From UBA1425 sp051881715 (GTDB taxonomy: Bacteria > Bacillota > Clostridia > Oscillospirales > Acutalibacteraceae), in the NCBI GenBank assembly GCA_051881715.1, contig JBJEQK010000046.1:1-16043 (forward strand): DNA of 16,043 nucleotides. The letters run 5' to 3'. The position numbers and the translations under genes are program-made. A model generated the notes under the pieces. It made no database searches and was not told the origin of the DNA. It worked only from the letters and a program-made list of their open reading frames with translations. Shown piece by piece: positions 14,343-16,043 of the stretch. Every line of letters starts with the position of its first letter. Within the stretch, counting starts at the first letter, position 1.

Positions 14343-15950
14343 ATGAAAAAAACTGCATCCGTTTTACTTTGCATCGCCATGATTTTAACATTCGTACCGC
14401 TGACGAGCTTTGCCGTATCGGGCAACACATACTACATCGACAGCGTATCGGGAGACGATCTGTCCCTCGGCACAAGCGAAGCGCAGGCGTGGAAAACCAC
14501 CGCCAACATTGCGTCGCTGAAATTGCAGGCGGGTGACAAGATACTCTTTAAGCGTGACGGTATTTACGACTGCACCCTTTCCCTGACCTGTTCGGGAACA
14601 GCGGAAAACCCCATCGTCATCTCGGCCTACGGCGAGGGAGAAAGGCCACTGCTTACGACGGGCGAAAGAAATGCTGTGCTGAAATTGTTTGACTGCGACT
14701 ATGTGAGCGTTTCCGACGTCGAGATCACGGCGCATAACGGCGGCGGGATCTGGGTGGACGCTCTGTCCAAAAACTCCTGCGGCATAACGCTGGACAACAT
14801 TGTCTTTCACGATATGCAAAACTACAAGGTAAAAACCAGAGATAATTTTGCCGAAGGTCCCATCTCCGGCAGAGCAGCTGTAGTGGTCAGACGGTACGGA
14901 AACAGGCTCTATTCCGTGGACGATTTTACTGCGATCAACTGTGAGATCTATGACTGCGGAAACGGCATATTTTTCACGGGAGATTCTGCATACCCCAACA
15001 AAAATGCACTCGTTAAAAACGTGTATTTGCATGATCTGGACGGCGAAGCCATCGTCCTCGAAAGCTGTGATGGCGCACGGATCACCGATTGCAGAGCCAT
15101 TAACTGCTGTCTGGGCGAAGGCATAGACGAAAACGGAAACAAGCTCTACTATATCGCCGCCGTCTGGACCCACTACTCCAGCAACTGCACGATACAGAAC
15201 TGCGAAATTGCGGGACAAAAGTGCGTCACTGACGGCATGACGGTGGATTTTGACCACTGGTCTTTCAACTGCACCTATGAGTATATCTACTCCCATGACA
15301 ACACCAGCTTTATGGTGAACAACTCCAAAGAGGACAACCCCAACCGGGGAAACACGGTTCGCTATTGCCTGTCGGTGAATGACGGCGGCAGAAGCAGACT
15401 GAGCACCAGTGCGGGGGAATACGACTTCCGATTCTACAACAACACCATTGTCGGCTGCGGAGATTTTGATTTTGACGACACGTTTGACGGCATCGTCGCC
15501 AACAATATTATCGATCCCGCAAAGGAAAGCAGGCTCTCCTACGACCGTTCCGAAATCAAAGCATCCGGGACGATTTTTACGCACAACTGCTACTACAACA
15601 CGATGACGCCTTTGTTTGAGCCGGGCGCATACAATGTTTTGCCCGGTTTCAGTGGTGAAGATTTGTCAGATCCCGGCAGTTTCACACTCTCTGCCGATTC
15701 TCCGCTCATCGGCGCAGGATATAGCGTACAGGATGACTGCACCACGGACTTCTTCGGAAATACCATCACGAGCCAAAACATCGGCTGTTACGGCGGCAAC
15801 GGGACGGACGCAAAATATCCGAAAGAAAGCGTGATTCAAAAAGCGTTCCGAACCATCCGCTATGTGCTGGAAACCATCGTGAAAGAAATTCGGTACAACG
15901 CCGATCGTCTGATCAAAAAAGCCAAAAAGTATTTGGACGAGAAATTCTGA
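14343..15950 (+). CDS. Secreted right-handed parallel beta-helix protein
   Basis: A 535-residue exported protein, starting at the ATG 8 nt after AAGGAG (14329-14334). Residues 1-24 are a signal peptide: MKKT, a hydrophobic core, and a likely cut after TSFA. The mature N-terminus (TYYIDSVSGDDLSLGTSEAQ... AWKTTANI) is the usual opening of secreted beta-helix carbohydrate-active proteins. From about residue 85 to 440 there are repeating rungs rich in Asn, Asp, Ile and Val (NCEIYDCGNGIFF, DCRAINCCLGEGI, NCTIQNCEIAG, YNNTIVGCGDF), as in pectate lyase-like folds. The last 45 residues or so are a Lys/Arg-rich amphipathic helix. There is no LPxTG sorting motif, SLH domain or dockerin. It may be a polysaccharide lyase or glycoside hydrolase acting outside the cell and feeding the cytoplasmic GH42 enzyme. 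The catalytic residues cannot be assigned, so the activity is open. Confidence 0.85.
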   Translation: MKKTASVLLCIAMILTFVPLTSFAVSGNTYYIDSVSGDDLSLGTSEAQAWKTTANIASLKLQAGDKILFKRDGIYDCTLSLTCSGTAENPIVISAYGEGERPLLTTGERNAVLKLFDCDYVSVSDVEITAHNGGGIWVDALSKNSCGITLDNIVFHDMQNYKVKTRDNFAEGPISGRAAVVVRRYGNRLYSVDDFTAINCEIYDCGNGIFFTGDSAYPNKNALVKNVYLHDLDGEAIVLESCDGARITDCRAINCCLGEGIDENGNKLYYIAAVWTHYSSNCTIQNCEIAGQKCVTDGMTVDFDHWSFNCTYEYIYSHDNTSFMVNNSKEDNPNRGNTVRYCLSVNDGGRSRLSTSAGEYDFRFYNNTIVGCGDFDFDDTFDGIVANNIIDPAKESRLSYDRSEIKASGTIFTHNCYYNTMTPLFEPGAYNVLPGFSGEDLSDPGSFTLSADSPLIGAGYSVQDDCTTDFFGNTITSQNIGCYGGNGTDAKYPKESVIQKAFRTIRYVLETIVKEIRYNADRLIKKAKKYLDEKF

Positions 15951-16012
15951 GGTACCACGTTCTATCCATTTGAAATCAAAAAACGGGTTCTTCACGGATT
16001 TTTGTGGGATTT

Positions 16013-16042
16013 GTGCTTCGCACCGGGGAACCCCCGGCGAGG
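16013..16042 (+). other. GC-rich hairpins at the right window edge
   Basis: After the beta-helix stop, 15951-16012 holds nothing I can support. GTGC-TTC-GCAC (16013-16023) and CCGGGG-AAC-CCCCGG (16023-16037) form adjacent, partly competing stems; a longer stem 16016-16042 is also possible. It may be the start of an intrinsic terminator or a repeat, but no T-run is visible before the window ends. Confidence 0.35.
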
Positions 16043-16043
16043 G

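Noticed and set aside
14385..15584. 399-codon minus-strand open frame over the beta-helix gene
   Set aside because: Antisense shadow; the plus-strand gene has an RBS and a signal peptide.

Overview
This window looks like part of a chromosome from an anaerobic, moderate-GC Clostridia member (Firmicutes), plausibly a gut Oscillospirales or Christensenellales relative. The evidence is a one-chain pyruvate:ferredoxin oxidoreductase, strong AGGAGG-type ribosome binding sites, two perfect TTGACA-N17-TATAAT promoters, a greA-lysS pair, a GH42 beta-galactosidase and a secreted beta-helix protein. The lineage is an inference from gene content, not from a marker alignment.

Layout. (1) 1-3268, minus: nifJ (PFOR), cut by the left window edge, with its promoter in a divergent intergenic region. 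(2) 3483-4298, plus: a Cys-rich protein of unknown function. (3) 4295-6808, plus: greA and lysS, driven by a perfect consensus promoter whose -35 contains the stop codon of the preceding gene. LysRS carries a C-terminal EMAPII/MetRS-C-like tRNA-binding domain. (4) 6809-7715, plus: a leader with mutually exclusive hairpins (candidate riboswitch or attenuator) in front of a PnuC-family vitamin transporter gene split into two overlapping frames at an in-frame A_AAA_AAG slippery heptamer. (5) 7716-7872: a convergent intergenic region with a terminator nested in a 19-bp inverted repeat. (6) 7873-12091, minus: an operon of a Cys/His-rich MarR regulator and two half-transporters forming an asymmetric heterodimeric ABC exporter. 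A consensus promoter with two palindromic operator candidates precedes it. (7) 12303-15950, plus: a GH42 beta-galactosidase and a secreted parallel beta-helix protein, probably one carbohydrate-use operon with a hairpin at the mRNA 5' end.

The core and carbohydrate genes (nifJ, greA, lysS, GH42, beta-helix) are GC-richer and nearly lack TTA, CTA and TCA codons. The block from about 6.8 to 12.1 kb (pnuC, ABC exporter, marR) is AT-richer and uses those codons, so it may have a different origin.

The most interesting signals are the pnuC leader, with its three competing hairpins and no room for a promoter after the terminator, and the split pnuC with a dnaX-type slippery site. No tRNA, rRNA, CRISPR array or transposase gene was seen.
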